Shown: positions 1 to 7,933, counted from the first letter of the stretch. The stretch: DNA of 24,077 bases from JBMYQA01 sp049600855 (GCA_049600855.1 JBMYQA010000070.1:1-24077), one strand, 5' to 3'. The notes: a model not told the origin generated them from the letters alone. Numbers and translations: made by a program.

Positions 1-420
1 GGGAGTGAGATCAGTCATCGGGTAAAGTATTGGATTCGACCAGATATCGATAACAGAATCAAGGAAGGAGCGATTAAGGCCTATTTTAATTCCATTGTAA
101 AGGAAATTACGCCAACAACTATTTCGATCCATACACCAGAAGGGGTGGTCACGATAGAAAATGATCATGTATTAGCCATGACGGGCTATCAACCCGATTT
201 TTCATTCCTTCGCAAAATCGGAATCGAAATTGCCGATGATGAAACCATGCGTCCAACGTATGATCCGAACTCCCACGAAACAAATATGCCGAATATCTAC
301 CTAGCTGGTGTGGTTTGTGGAGGAATGCATACGAGTAAATGGTTTATTGAAAACTCTAGGGAACATGCAGAAGTAATCGTTAAAGAACTGGTGCATAGAA
401 AAACGTTAATGGGGGTATAA
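1..420 (+). CDS. ypdA: YpdA-family bacillithiol disulfide reductase, C-terminal part
   Basis: The gene is open from base 1 in frame 1 and ends at the TAA at 418-420, so only about the last 139 residues are present. These flavoproteins use NADPH to reduce oxidised bacillithiol in the cytoplasm. The visible part holds the late FAD/NAD(P)-binding region. MTGYQPD (from 178) is the usual 'tGy.pd' stretch closing the NAD(P) domain. NIYLAGVVCGGMHT (from 289) is the FAD-contacting 'iylaG' segment. It is followed by FIENSREHAE, typical of YpdA. The family call rests on this ending; a thioredoxin-reductase-like relative is the alternative. The next gene converges on it with only 8 bases between the stops, and no terminator is visible there. 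Confidence 0.85.
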   Translation, partial: GSEISHRVKYWIRPDIDNRIKEGAIKAYFNSIVKEITPTTISIHTPEGVVTIENDHVLAMTGYQPDFSFLRKIGIEIADDETMRPTYDPNSHETNMPNIYLAGVVCGGMHTSKWFIENSREHAEVIVKELVHRKTLMGV

Positions 421-428
421 AGATAACG

Positions 429-1448
429 CTACTTGATTAATACCGATAACACATGATCTAACGCTTGATCCGATGCAATGGCTACATCTGGTGTAACCCC
501 TCTTTTATCGAGTCTTGTACCTGTAATGGTCATATAATCTGCCTCAGGAATAAATAATTGGTAACCCGATCCTACATCCACGTATGTTGCGCTCAGCATT
601 TCTCCAGCGCTTTTTTCTCCCACAATGGTGCCTAGTTTGTAGTGTTTTACAAGGAAAAGAAAAGGCTCACAGGCACTAGCCGTCTGCTGATTGGCAAGTA
701 CAAACAGCTTTCCTGTAAAGGTTGGCTGATTATTGGAAGGCAATACTAAACTACAGCCAATGTCACTTTTTAGACTTTGTCGAAAAGCCGTTACGGTTAA
801 GGGAGCAAGGGGCTTAAATTGTTTTAACTCCGCTGAGTTGGGGTAATCTTGATGTGTGTTAAACCAGTTTCGACTGATGAAAACTCCTGCGTTAATGGGT
901 TGATCTGCTAAAAACTGCACCAGAGGAACGGCAGGCTCTAATGTTCCCCCAGCGTTATTTCGCAAGTCAATAATTAAATGGGCTTTAGGTGAGGCCTTAA
1001 ATTGCTGTACAATCGCCAACATTTCTGAATAGCTGCCAGAAAAGCTGCGAACCTGAATGAAAGCGGTTGAATCATTGAGGACGGAATAGCTAACGGGATT
1101 TGAATTGGAAGATGATTTATTATTGTTTTTTTTAGGCGCTTTTAAATGAAAATGAGAAAAAGGTAATGACTGTGCTTTTGCATTAAACAACTGCGTGAAC
1201 TCCGCTTCTGTGTTTACTCGTTTTTGGGCTTTTTTTAAGGCTTTAACAAACTGTTTCCAAGCTTTACTTTTTAAGAAATTTGGATTACAAATGCTTGCTT
1301 CTGTTTGCTCGACCACTTGGTTAGTAAGCTGATGCAGTTTTGCCCTCAATGCGGGATTGCTTTGCGCTTGGGAAGAGGTGAATGAGAAAAATAGCAGCAC
1401 TCCTAAAAAAGCGGATATCGTTTTTGATTGTACCATCTTGATAAGCAT
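429..1448 (-). CDS. Secreted S41-family (C-terminal processing type) serine protease
   Basis: This is a 339-residue protein with a hydrophobic signal peptide (about residues 9-29, ending near SSQAQ), so it is exported. The C-terminal half carries tail-specific protease marks: the strand LIIDLRNNAGG (158-168), then the nucleophile region TASACE (256-261) with Ser258 as likely catalytic serine and Lys279 as possible partner, and the closing RGVTPDV (316-322), equivalent to the family's 'GV.PD'. No PDZ domain is recognisable between the signal and the catalytic part. A Ser/Asn/Lys-rich stretch (107-117) looks like a linker. Met5 (1436) is an alternative start with the same signal peptide. The substrate is unknown. 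Confidence 0.8.
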   Translation of the reverse strand: MLIKMVQSKTISAFLGVLLFFSFTSSQAQSNPALRAKLHQLTNQVVEQTEASICNPNFLKSKAWKQFVKALKKAQKRVNTEAEFTQLFNAKAQSLPFSHFHLKAPKKNNNKSSSNSNPVSYSVLNDSTAFIQVRSFSGSYSEMLAIVQQFKASPKAHLIIDLRNNAGGTLEPAVPLVQFLADQPINAGVFISRNWFNTHQDYPNSAELKQFKPLAPLTVTAFRQSLKSDIGCSLVLPSNNQPTFTGKLFVLANQQTASACEPFLFLVKHYKLGTIVGEKSAGEMLSATYVDVGSGYQLFIPEADYMTITGTRLDKRGVTPDVAIASDQALDHVLSVLIK

Positions 1449-1506
1449 TTATAATCGGGCAAAAAACAACGAGGAAGATGAATATCACGAATAGTTTCGC
1501 ATCAGC

Positions 1507-1598
1507 GGTTCGACACTTCAGTGATCCGATTGTATGAACCCATTTCGGAAGTCTGGAGACTTCCGTCCTTAGCCAGTACAAGACGCAATCTTGCACTG
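1507..1598. repeat. Three-hairpin REP-like intergenic repeat
   Basis: Three inverted repeats lie head to tail: GGTTC/GAACC (1507-1511 with 1536-1540), the perfect 8-bp stem CGGAAGTC/GACTTCCG around TGGA (1546-1565), and CAGTaCAAGA/TCTTGcACTG around CGCAA (1574-1598). Serial short GC-containing hairpins in an AT-rich spacer are typical of REP elements mobilised by RAYT-type transposases. No such transposase is in the window and only one copy is present, so the REP label is inference. It lies between the starts and ends of two minus-strand genes, where it could also fold in RNA. Confidence 0.5.
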
Positions 1599-1659
1599 TA
1601 TTATTTTATTCGTGATAAATACGAATATAAAAATTGTTTTGATGAACGGGCATCTTCCG

Positions 1660-2568
1660 CTAACTAATCACAAAAGTTTCCCCTTCAATGGCTAAGTAGC
1701 TTTCTGGAAACACCGCTTGAGCCTCAAGTAGACATGGCTTTAAATCGTCATAACGCGCGGAAAAATGACCAATCAAGAGTTTTTTGACATAAGCCAACTT
1801 GGCAATTTTAGCAGCTTGCTTGGTTGTAGTATGATAGGTTTTGGCCGCTAATTTAGCCTCTTCATCCAGAAAGGTGGCTTCGTGGTAAAGCAAATCTACA
1901 TTGGCTACTTTGGGGATAATGCGTTCGCTGTAGCGTGTATCTGAGCAATAGGCATAGGAATGACTCGGTTTGGGATCGGCAGTGAGTTCTTTATTTTTAT
2001 AGACTTTACCCGCTGCTTCTACATCATTTCCCGCTTTTAAGTCGTCCATCAAACTAAAAGGAAAACCTGTTGGCAATTTATCGGCTAATATTTTCCGAGG
2101 TTTCGGCTTTTCTCGAAACAAAAAACCCGCACATTCAATGCGATGCTCTAACGGAATGGTGAATACTTCGAGGTAATCATTCTCATAAATCTGTTGAAAA
2201 CGCGCTGTGTCAATTGCGGTAAATTGTAGTGGATAGCTTAAAATGGTTTTAGAATGCCGAAACGTGACCGTTAAAATTTCATCTAAGCCCTTAGGCGCAA
2301 ATACTTTTAAAGGAGCAGTACGACCCATCAAGTGAAAACTAGAGAGCAATCCAGCCAAGCCAAAGTGATGGTCACCATGCAAGTGACTGATAAAAATGGC
2401 ATCTATTTTCCCTTTTTTGATCTTGTAATCAGCCAATTGCATTTGTGTTCCTTCTGCACAATCAATTAAGAATAGGCGTTCTTTATGATTCACCACTTGG
2501 GCAGTCATATGCCTCCCATAGGCATAAGTAGCCGCATTAGAGCCGAGTATGGTAACTTCAAACTTCAT
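1660..2568 (-). CDS. rnz: Ribonuclease Z (tRNA 3' endonuclease)
   Basis: RNase Z cuts the 3' trailer off tRNA precursors in the cytoplasm with two zinc ions. The 302-residue length matches the short (ElaC-type) family. Visible motifs are the metallo-beta-lactamase signature SHLHGDHHFGL (61-71; His62, His64, Asp66, His67), His142 in PLEHRIECAG, Asp210 in YCSDTRYSERI, YHEATF (228-233) and the last zinc histidine, His268, in GHFSARY. The insertion between about 155 and 200 corresponds to the flexible exosite arm. The start MKFEVTILGS is canonical. A strong terminator lies directly upstream, its T-tract ending three bases before the ATG, so transcription from mrp is not simply continuous into this gene. 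Confidence 0.95.
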   Translation of the reverse strand: MKFEVTILGSNAATYAYGRHMTAQVVNHKERLFLIDCAEGTQMQLADYKIKKGKIDAIFISHLHGDHHFGLAGLLSSFHLMGRTAPLKVFAPKGLDEILTVTFRHSKTILSYPLQFTAIDTARFQQIYENDYLEVFTIPLEHRIECAGFLFREKPKPRKILADKLPTGFPFSLMDDLKAGNDVEAAGKVYKNKELTADPKPSHSYAYCSDTRYSERIIPKVANVDLLYHEATFLDEEAKLAAKTYHTTTKQAAKIAKLAYVKKLLIGHFSARYDDLKPCLLEAQAVFPESYLAIEGETFVIS

Positions 2569-2571
2569 AAC

Positions 2572-2609
2572 AAAAAAATAGGCATAACCTTCTTTAGAAA
2601 GTTATGCCT
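2572..2609 (-). terminator. Terminator between mrp and rnz
   Basis: AGGCATAAC (2580-2588) pairs with GTTATGCCT (2601-2609), with an inner TTCT/AGAA extension (2590-2599). Read on the minus strand, the hairpin is followed by seven T residues (complement of 2572-2578). It ends the mrp transcript and leaves almost no room before the rnz ATG. Confidence 0.85.
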
Positions 2610-2627
2610 TTCAGGGTGTTCAACAAA

Positions 2628-3725
2628 TTAGAGCTTCATTTCTACCGTTTTGGTTTGCTGTTTTTCAGCATTTCGAATGGCAATGTTTCGAGCCAATTCT
2701 TGGGCGAGGTTCATAAATGCCTCAGCTACTTTCTCATGCTTTTGCATCACGATGGGTTTTCCTTCATCGCCTGCTTCACGTATGCCCTGAACGAGCGGAA
2801 TTTCTCCTAAGAAGGGCACTTCATAGCGGCTAGCTAATACTTTTCCGCCACCTTTGCCAAAAATGTAATACTTATTATCAGGCAATTCTTCAGGTGTGAA
2901 ATACGCCATGTTTTCGACTATACCTAAAATGGGCACATTGATCTGCTTTTGACGGAACATGGAAACGCCTTTTTGCGCATCGGCCATGGCTACTTTTTGT
3001 GGAGTAGTCACAATCACAGCTCCCGTTACAGGCACCGTTTGTACTAAGGTAATGTGAATATCACTTGTACCTGGAGGCAAGTCAATTAACAGGTAATCGA
3101 GCTCTCCCCATTCAGTATCGGTAATAAATTGCTTGAGTGCCGAACTCGCCATAGGACCTCTCCAAACGACTGCATCGTCAGAAGGAGCGAGGTAACCCAT
3201 AGAAAGTAACTTTACGCCATATTGCTCGATTGGGATGATCATATTTTTTCCCTCCATTTTTACCACACCAGGCTGAGCACTTTCCGTATTAAACATGGTT
3301 GGTACAGAAGGACCAAAAATATCAGCATCAATAATTCCAACTTTTGCACCAGATTCAGCCAAAGCTAAGGCCAAGTTTGACGTTACAGTTGATTTTCCAA
3401 CACCACCTTTACCTGAAGCTACCGCGATGATGTTTCGCACATGAGGCAAAATTGGCGTATTGTCTCGAATACTCGTTACGTTGGCGGTGAGGTTGGCCAT
3501 CACTTTTACATGTGCGCCTACGTGTTGATGGATGGCCGCTTCACATGATTTTCGGATGACTTCTTTTAAAGGGCAAGCAGGTGTGGTTAAGATGACGGTA
3601 AAGCTCACCGTATTTCCGTCCACTTTCACATCCCTTACCATATTTAGCGTTACCAAATCCTTTTTCAAGTCGGGTTCTTGAACGGTAGACAACGCTTTTA
3701 TTACTGCTGCTTCTGTAATTGCCAT
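2628..3725 (-). CDS. mrp: Mrp/NBP35-family iron-sulfur cluster carrier ATPase
   Basis: Mrp (ApbC) proteins bind and transfer Fe-S clusters in the cytoplasm using ATP. This 365-residue copy has an N-terminal DUF59/MIP18-like domain (about 1-85, with TTPACPL and Cys51), then the ATPase: deviant P-loop GKGGVGKST (105-113), DADIFGPS (133-140), Walker-B-like DLPPGTSD (215-222) and TTPQKVAMADA (240-250). The CxxC that holds the bridging cluster in many relatives is absent: the segment after ENMAYFTP (271-278) runs ELPDNKYYIFGKGGG without cysteine. My recollection is that this is usual for Bacteroidota copies, so it is probably not a defect. The 163-bp palindrome begins 30 bp upstream of the start codon. 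Confidence 0.95.
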   Translation of the reverse strand: MAITEAAVIKALSTVQEPDLKKDLVTLNMVRDVKVDGNTVSFTVILTTPACPLKEVIRKSCEAAIHQHVGAHVKVMANLTANVTSIRDNTPILPHVRNIIAVASGKGGVGKSTVTSNLALALAESGAKVGIIDADIFGPSVPTMFNTESAQPGVVKMEGKNMIIPIEQYGVKLLSMGYLAPSDDAVVWRGPMASSALKQFITDTEWGELDYLLIDLPPGTSDIHITLVQTVPVTGAVIVTTPQKVAMADAQKGVSMFRQKQINVPILGIVENMAYFTPEELPDNKYYIFGKGGGKVLASRYEVPFLGEIPLVQGIREAGDEGKPIVMQKHEKVAEAFMNLAQELARNIAIRNAEKQQTKTVEMKL

Positions 3726-3755
3726 ATACTATTTTTCTTTACTAAGTGGTGGCTG

Positions 3756-3918
3756 AGAGACTGTTTTGAAATTAGTTATAAGATTTTTTTAGTATGAATT
3801 TTTTCGACTGTTGAGGTACTAAAATCAGAGTCTAGCAGTGCTAAATGAGCATTTTAGTAACGAAAAGGGGCGGAAAAAGTCACCTAAAAAAATAAGAATA
3901 TATTTTAAAACAGTCTCT
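3756..3918. mobile_element. 163-bp near-palindromic element (MITE-like), copy A
   Basis: The ends are AGAGACTGTTTT (from 3756) and AAAACAGTCTCT (to 3918). Pairing continues inward in blocks: a run of T then AG against CT then a run of A, TACTAAAAT (3817-3825) against ATTTTAGTA (3851-3859), and TAGC/GCTA around AGT at the centre (3833-3843). It has no coding capacity. The left flank is TGA and the right flank TTA, so a target duplication is not clear. Length and end sequence match copy B at 9496-9658. It starts 30 bp upstream of mrp and probably sits inside or displaces that gene's promoter. Confidence 0.7.
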
Positions 3919-4220
3919 TAACAACCTAAATGAGAAACAAAGTTAAGTGCTAACTCGCTTTCTATCCAATTGAGAAACAAAATTAGGGCAAATAAGTTGA
4001 GAAAAAGACTGGATTTTTTGAAACAGGTGTATGTAATCATCCATTCCAACGTTGTTGAATGATTCAAATTTAATGAGAAAGTAACGAAATAGGCGGTTTT
4101 AGGAAGTCTTCATAGGCCAAAAAGCCTTCGGTTCGCCCATGCGATTTAAACATGCTTTTAAAGGATATTTATATAAGAAGTTCCTATTTTAGACAATAAA
4201 AGTACCTAAAGTAAAATAAC
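3919..4220. other. Gene-free spacer upstream of the two-component operon, with a direct repeat
   Basis: No coding region is credible here. TGAGAAACAAAGTTA (3931-3945) and TGAGAAACAAAATTA (3971-3985) are near-identical direct repeats exactly 40 bp apart, a multiple of the helix turn, with a partial third copy TTGAGAAAAAG at 3997-4007. They could be regulator sites for the downstream operon. No exact TAnnTTTG promoter box is seen; TATTTTAG (about 4191) is a poor match close to the gene start. Confidence 0.4.
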
Positions 4221-4991
4221 ATGACCAATCAAACCAATCCACTCTATAGTTGTGCTATGGAAGTATCAGCATGGGATTCATCCATCAAGTTTGAATCTCA
4301 ACAGGTTTCTGAACTGTTAAAGAATGTGGCGGGGTTTCAGCTTCCAGAAAAACTCAAAACCTATTGGAAACACGTTGATCCGAATAACGAGCATAACCGC
4401 TTCATCCATGTGTACTTAGCAGAAAACATCCAAGAGCAGCAAATCGCGCTCAAATTTGTACTTACTGATTCAAAAACAGAAGTATATATTAAAGAAGCGC
4501 TTAATCCAATGCCCAAAGAATCCGTATTGGCATCCGTAACGGATTATATTCCCATTACTGGTGAGAAAAGTCTTCCATTACCTGCTCAAGTAGCACAGAG
4601 CAGTCCGCCTGCTCCTTCTACGCTAAACACTGAAGATGGACTATTGCGCATAAAAAATTGGCAAAAGCATAACGAGATTTGGATTGCATACACGCTGAAG
4701 CAAACAAAAAACCTATTTTTTCGGGGGTTTCGGATTCCTATTGTTGACATTCAATCAGTCCTTGATCAACAAAATGCACCAGTTTACATTATGTTTGGCC
4801 TTAAGTTGATTACGGGGCAACCTGAGCCGATTCATTTCTTTGATCCTGCTTTATATACTGCAGAACTTATTGTGGGGACATTTACAGACAGTGGGACACA
4901 ACCCATCGTTGTAGACGATAAAATGCTATTAGCCGACATTAGCACACCTGTTCCTCCATACAATTTGAGCGATCCGTTTAATTTATTGTAA
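4221..4991 (+). CDS. Unrecognised cytoplasmic protein, first gene of the two-component operon
   Basis: I do not recognise this 256-residue protein. It has no signal peptide or membrane segment. A first region (about 1-110) with charged, mixed alpha/beta character is joined by a proline/serine/alanine-rich linker (about 117-132) to a second region (about 138-225) rich in beta-type segments such as EIWIAYTLKQ and APVYIMFGLKL. The end is proline-rich (PVPPYN). Eight bases separate its stop from the start of the membrane protein gene, so it is very likely co-transcribed with the sensor genes. It could be a ligand-binding or accessory protein of that pathway, but this is only inferred from position. 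Confidence 0.75.
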   Translation: MTNQTNPLYSCAMEVSAWDSSIKFESQQVSELLKNVAGFQLPEKLKTYWKHVDPNNEHNRFIHVYLAENIQEQQIALKFVLTDSKTEVYIKEALNPMPKESVLASVTDYIPITGEKSLPLPAQVAQSSPPAPSTLNTEDGLLRIKNWQKHNEIWIAYTLKQTKNLFFRGFRIPIVDIQSVLDQQNAPVYIMFGLKLITGQPEPIHFFDPALYTAELIVGTFTDSGTQPIVVDDKMLLADISTPVPPYNLSDPFNLL

Positions 4992-4999
4992 TTGGTGTT

Positions 5000-5662
5000 A
5001 TGCAGACCTATTTAACCGTCTTATCTTTTATTACACCAATTACACTAATTATTGGTTTAGTAATCGGTTGGGCACAGTTTAATAAGTACCAACCGCTTTA
5101 CAAAATTTTATTTTGGTATTTGTGTGTAGCTTTGGTAACCGACTTACTCTGTCGGTATTTCGGATATGTGGATCAAGGAAAGTTTAATTTATTCATGATT
5201 CCTTTGTTTGCATTTGCTGAATTAGTCTTGTTTGCTTACCTCTACTATCAACATTTTCTTGACAAGCCTAAGTTGATGTTGTGGGTGCTTGTAGTGCCCA
5301 TTTCATTAGCGATTGTTGATTTTAGGTTGGTGAATGGGTCAACTGATGCACATCAATACCAATCTTATGGAATGGTGATTGCCGACTTCACCATTATTCT
5401 TTGCAGTTTAGCCTATTTTTGGAAAACGATTCAAGCAAGTAAAAACCCGCCTGAGCTATTCGCGCTAAATTCAGCATTTTTAATATTCTTCTCCTTCAAT
5501 ATGTTGTTGTTTTCGGCATTAAATTTTTTAGTAAATGAGCACATCAACTTAGTCGCATTTTTTTGGATTGCGAACAATGTATCTCTTGTTGCTTTTTATT
5601 CATTTATCATCTATCAATTATGGCAGCATGGCAAGACCCTAAAAACTTTGCAATATGGTTAG
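5000..5662 (+). CDS. Seven-helix integral membrane protein, probable sensor partner of the kinase
   Basis: The 220-residue protein is almost entirely membrane-embedded. Hydrophobic segments lie at about 5-25, 34-55, 62-84, 91-109, 124-143, 154-176 and 181-204, giving seven helices with short loops and a short basic tail. No catalytic motif is visible. The last 43 bases overlap the start of the histidine kinase gene in another frame, pointing to translational coupling and a fixed ratio of the two products. That kinase has no input domain, so this protein is a reasonable candidate for the sensing module. A transporter-like role cannot be excluded. Confidence 0.8.
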   Translation: MQTYLTVLSFITPITLIIGLVIGWAQFNKYQPLYKILFWYLCVALVTDLLCRYFGYVDQGKFNLFMIPLFAFAELVLFAYLYYQHFLDKPKLMLWVLVVPISLAIVDFRLVNGSTDAHQYQSYGMVIADFTIILCSLAYFWKTIQASKNPPELFALNSAFLIFFSFNMLLFSALNFLVNEHINLVAFFWIANNVSLVAFYSFIIYQLWQHGKTLKTLQYG

Positions 5663-6402
5663 CAATTTTGATGGGATTAATCTTAGTGATGAGTAGCAGC
5701 ATCATCTTACTGATTCGATTATATTATAGGCGGCAATTAGAGGCGCAACAAGCCATTGCCAATATGGAAATTAACTATCAGAAACAATTAATAAAAGAAA
5801 CGATTGCCACACAAGAAAAAGAACGCGAGCAAATCGCAATCCGTTTGCACGATGATATTGGCAATAAACTAAATGTACTAGCAGTATGGCTCAACAATCC
5901 CAATACTTGGAATAGTGAACGTTCAAAAGCATTGGTATCCAAACAGCTACCAGAATTGATTGAAGCCACTCGGAACATTTCGCATTCGTTGTATCCCGTC
6001 AATTTAGAGCGATTTGGATTTATACAATGCTTAGAAGAGTTAGCACTGAATATAGAGGATTCATTAACAGTTCACTTGGTTACCAATGAAGCGTACAAAC
6101 CCAAACCATTAGAGGTGGAAGTGCAACTGTATCGAGTGATTCAAGAATTTATTAGCAATGTGCTCAAGCATGCCCATGCCGATACCTTATTGATACAAGT
6201 GCGGGATTCGTGTAATGCATTGAGCATTGTGCTGGCCGATGATGGAAAAGGCTTTAATCCTGCTACCATTTCACGCGGAATGGGCTTAAATAATATTGAG
6301 CTGAGACTCAAAACGTTAGTAGCCCTATTCAAATGGAAAAATAGTACACAGCACGGAAGTCGATTATTAATTCAAATACCAAACCATGAACACCCCAATT
6401 AA
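5620..6402 (+). CDS. HisKA_3-type sensor histidine kinase
   Basis: This is the kinase of a NarL-type two-component pair. From the ATG at 5620 it has 260 residues: one membrane helix (about 11-34), a short coiled region (38-68), the HisKA_3 box with phospho-acceptor His77 in IAIRLHDDIGNKLN, and the HATPase_c domain (N-box FISNVLKHAH with Asn180; DDGKGF at 207-212; GMGL at 220-223). There is no PAS, TPR or periplasmic domain. An upstream in-frame ATG (5563) would add 19 cysteine-rich residues lying wholly within the previous gene; the 5620 start gives the normal protein. The 3' end overlaps the response regulator gene by 17 bases. Confidence 0.93.
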   Translation: MAAWQDPKNFAIWLAILMGLILVMSSSIILLIRLYYRRQLEAQQAIANMEINYQKQLIKETIATQEKEREQIAIRLHDDIGNKLNVLAVWLNNPNTWNSERSKALVSKQLPELIEATRNISHSLYPVNLERFGFIQCLEELALNIEDSLTVHLVTNEAYKPKPLEVEVQLYRVIQEFISNVLKHAHADTLLIQVRDSCNALSIVLADDGKGFNPATISRGMGLNNIELRLKTLVALFKWKNSTQHGSRLLIQIPNHEHPN

Positions 6403-7069
6403 TATCGCATTGGTAGATGATGAATTTCTATTCTTAGAAGGTCTGACCGCGCTATTAGCGAATGAGGCTAGCTTATCCATTGTGGCTACAGCAAATGGGG
6501 GAAAAGCATTGCTCGAACAACTCCAAGCACTTCCTAACGAACAATTTCCTTCAATTATTTTGCTAGATATCCAAATGAAGCCCATGGATGGCTTTGAGTT
6601 GGTAGGCATATTAAAAGAGAAGTACCCAGATTTACACATCATCATCCTTTCTTCTCATTACAAGCAGGCTATTTTTGGACATATGATTAAGCTGGGCGCA
6701 GCTGCTTTTTTGCCCAAAAATGCGAGCCAAACCTTACTGATTGAAGCCATTAATCAAGTACAGGCTACTGGCGTGTTTTTTTCTCCAAAAGATCATGAGT
6801 TGCTTACAAAGTTTGTGAAAAGTAAATCACCCAAGCGTTACTTCAATTCAGTAGAGCAATTATCGGATCGAGAGATAGAAGTCGTTCAGCTCATTTGTTT
6901 GGAATATACCAACCAAGAGATTGCCGATAAGCTGTGTTTAAGTAAACGCACGGTAGAAAGTCATCGCCAGCGAATTTTAGATAAAATTGGAGCAAAAAAC
7001 ACGGTAGGGCTCGTGATTTATGCGATGGCTCACGATTTATGCACACCTGATTCTAAGTATTTTTATTAG
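6386..7069 (+). CDS. NarL/LuxR-family response regulator
   Basis: A 227-residue DNA-binding regulator, partner of the overlapping kinase. The receiver domain (about 5-125) has the acidic pair Asp11/Asp12, phospho-acceptor Asp61 in LLDIQMKPMDG, Ser89/Ser90 and Lys111 in FLPKNAS. The LuxR-type helix-turn-helix follows (about 157-216: LSDREIEVVQLI, TNQEIADKLCLSKRTVESHRQRI). All residues expected for phosphorylation are intact. It is last in the four-gene operon and is followed by a strong terminator. Its targets are unknown; the genes at 7316 and 8011 are the nearest candidates. Confidence 0.95.
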   Translation: MNTPINIALVDDEFLFLEGLTALLANEASLSIVATANGGKALLEQLQALPNEQFPSIILLDIQMKPMDGFELVGILKEKYPDLHIIILSSHYKQAIFGHMIKLGAAAFLPKNASQTLLIEAINQVQATGVFFSPKDHELLTKFVKSKSPKRYFNSVEQLSDREIEVVQLICLEYTNQEIADKLCLSKRTVESHRQRILDKIGAKNTVGLVIYAMAHDLCTPDSKYFY

Positions 7070-7090
7070 GCAATATATAGTATCCCATTT

Positions 7091-7135
7091 ACCCTAATTT
7101 CTTTCAGGCAAAAGCCCAAAGAAATTAGGGTTTTT
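7091..7135 (+). terminator. Terminator of the two-component operon
   Basis: ACCCTAATTTCTTT (7091-7104) pairs perfectly with AAAGAAATTAGGGT (7118-7131), giving a 14-bp stem followed by a T-tract. It closes the 4221-7069 operon. Confidence 0.92.
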
Positions 7136-7315
7136 CGGTATAGGAATACGATTACGTATTTATACGGAATGTGCAGATTGGTAATTTATACGCTACCAGA
7201 AGGCAGGCATTTCCCCGAATTTTGAATTGTTCATTTGAAGCTTCGAACAAACAAATGGCGGAATCTGAAAAGCCATTATTCAAATAGAGTAGGAAATAAA
7301 TTAAAACTTTAAGTC

Positions 7316-7933
7316 ATGCCTAAATATCAATTGAACATTGACTTTGAATCTTCGGATTTAAAAACCATTGCCCAAGCAGGAGAACAAGTTATTTTGATGA
7401 AACAAACCGATGGAGGAACCCCAGTGGCATGGGTGAGTATTGATCCGTTCAATAACAACACCGTAGAATGGGAAGAGAATTACGCGTTATATGCGTCTAT
7501 GACAGAAGTGCAGAATGGAGCTACAATTCACAAATTGTCTGATACTGAAGCAAAACCGATGGTGGTTTATCCATTCACGAGTTATGGCGCAATGGGCACC
7601 GCAAAAGCAGATTCTTCATTGACCCAAGGGCAGTATGCAGTAGTGAATAACTATGAAAAAACAGACATTTTAACCTTTGGATTGGCTCAAGGCGTACAAG
7701 TCAATGGGACAGGTTATGCCTACAAACCGCTTAATGCACAGCCCGTTCCGAAGCGACAAGGTGCTACTTTTATTCCATTAACGGAAGTGGTGGTGTTTTT
7801 AGATGCTAAGCTCGAAGATGGTATGGTGATCACAGAGGTGAGAAGCCGTGCTACCACACTCACATTTGGAGGCAATATCACAGATATTACGGTAAAATAC
7901 GATTCAAACAGCGGATTGTTTGTTGCTGCTTAA
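7316..7933 (+). CDS. Unrecognised 205-residue soluble protein
   Basis: I cannot assign a function. There is no signal peptide or membrane helix, and the sequence looks like an all-beta or beta-rich fold with a tryptophan-containing stretch (WVSIDPFNNNTVEWEENY, about 40-57), a YAxxxEVQNGATIHKL-like strand pair (58-73), TFGLAQGVQVNG (122-133) and FIPLTEVVVFL (150-160). It has its own spacer of about 180 bp with a small dyad (GAAGCTTC at 7237-7244, flanked by CATTTG/CAAATG at 7232-7257) and its own terminator, so it is a single-gene unit. Its position directly before the double His/Cys protein suggests a functional link. A general resemblance to uncharacterised beta-rich proteins in other phyla, including fungi, is an uncertain recollection that needs a profile search. 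Confidence 0.8.
   Translation: MPKYQLNIDFESSDLKTIAQAGEQVILMKQTDGGTPVAWVSIDPFNNNTVEWEENYALYASMTEVQNGATIHKLSDTEAKPMVVYPFTSYGAMGTAKADSSLTQGQYAVVNNYEKTDILTFGLAQGVQVNGTGYAYKPLNAQPVPKRQGATFIPLTEVVVFLDAKLEDGMVITEVRSRATTLTFGGNITDITVKYDSNSGLFVAA

Noticed and set aside
1321..1596. Open frame of 91 codons over the S41 gene start and the hairpin repeat
   Set aside because: It runs through the repeat and overlaps the signal peptide region of a convincing gene in another frame; no family-like sequence.
5563..5619. Upstream in-frame start of the kinase giving 19 extra residues
   Set aside because: The extra stretch is cysteine-rich, lies wholly within the membrane protein gene and is unlike kinase N-termini; the ATG at 5620 gives a normal protein.
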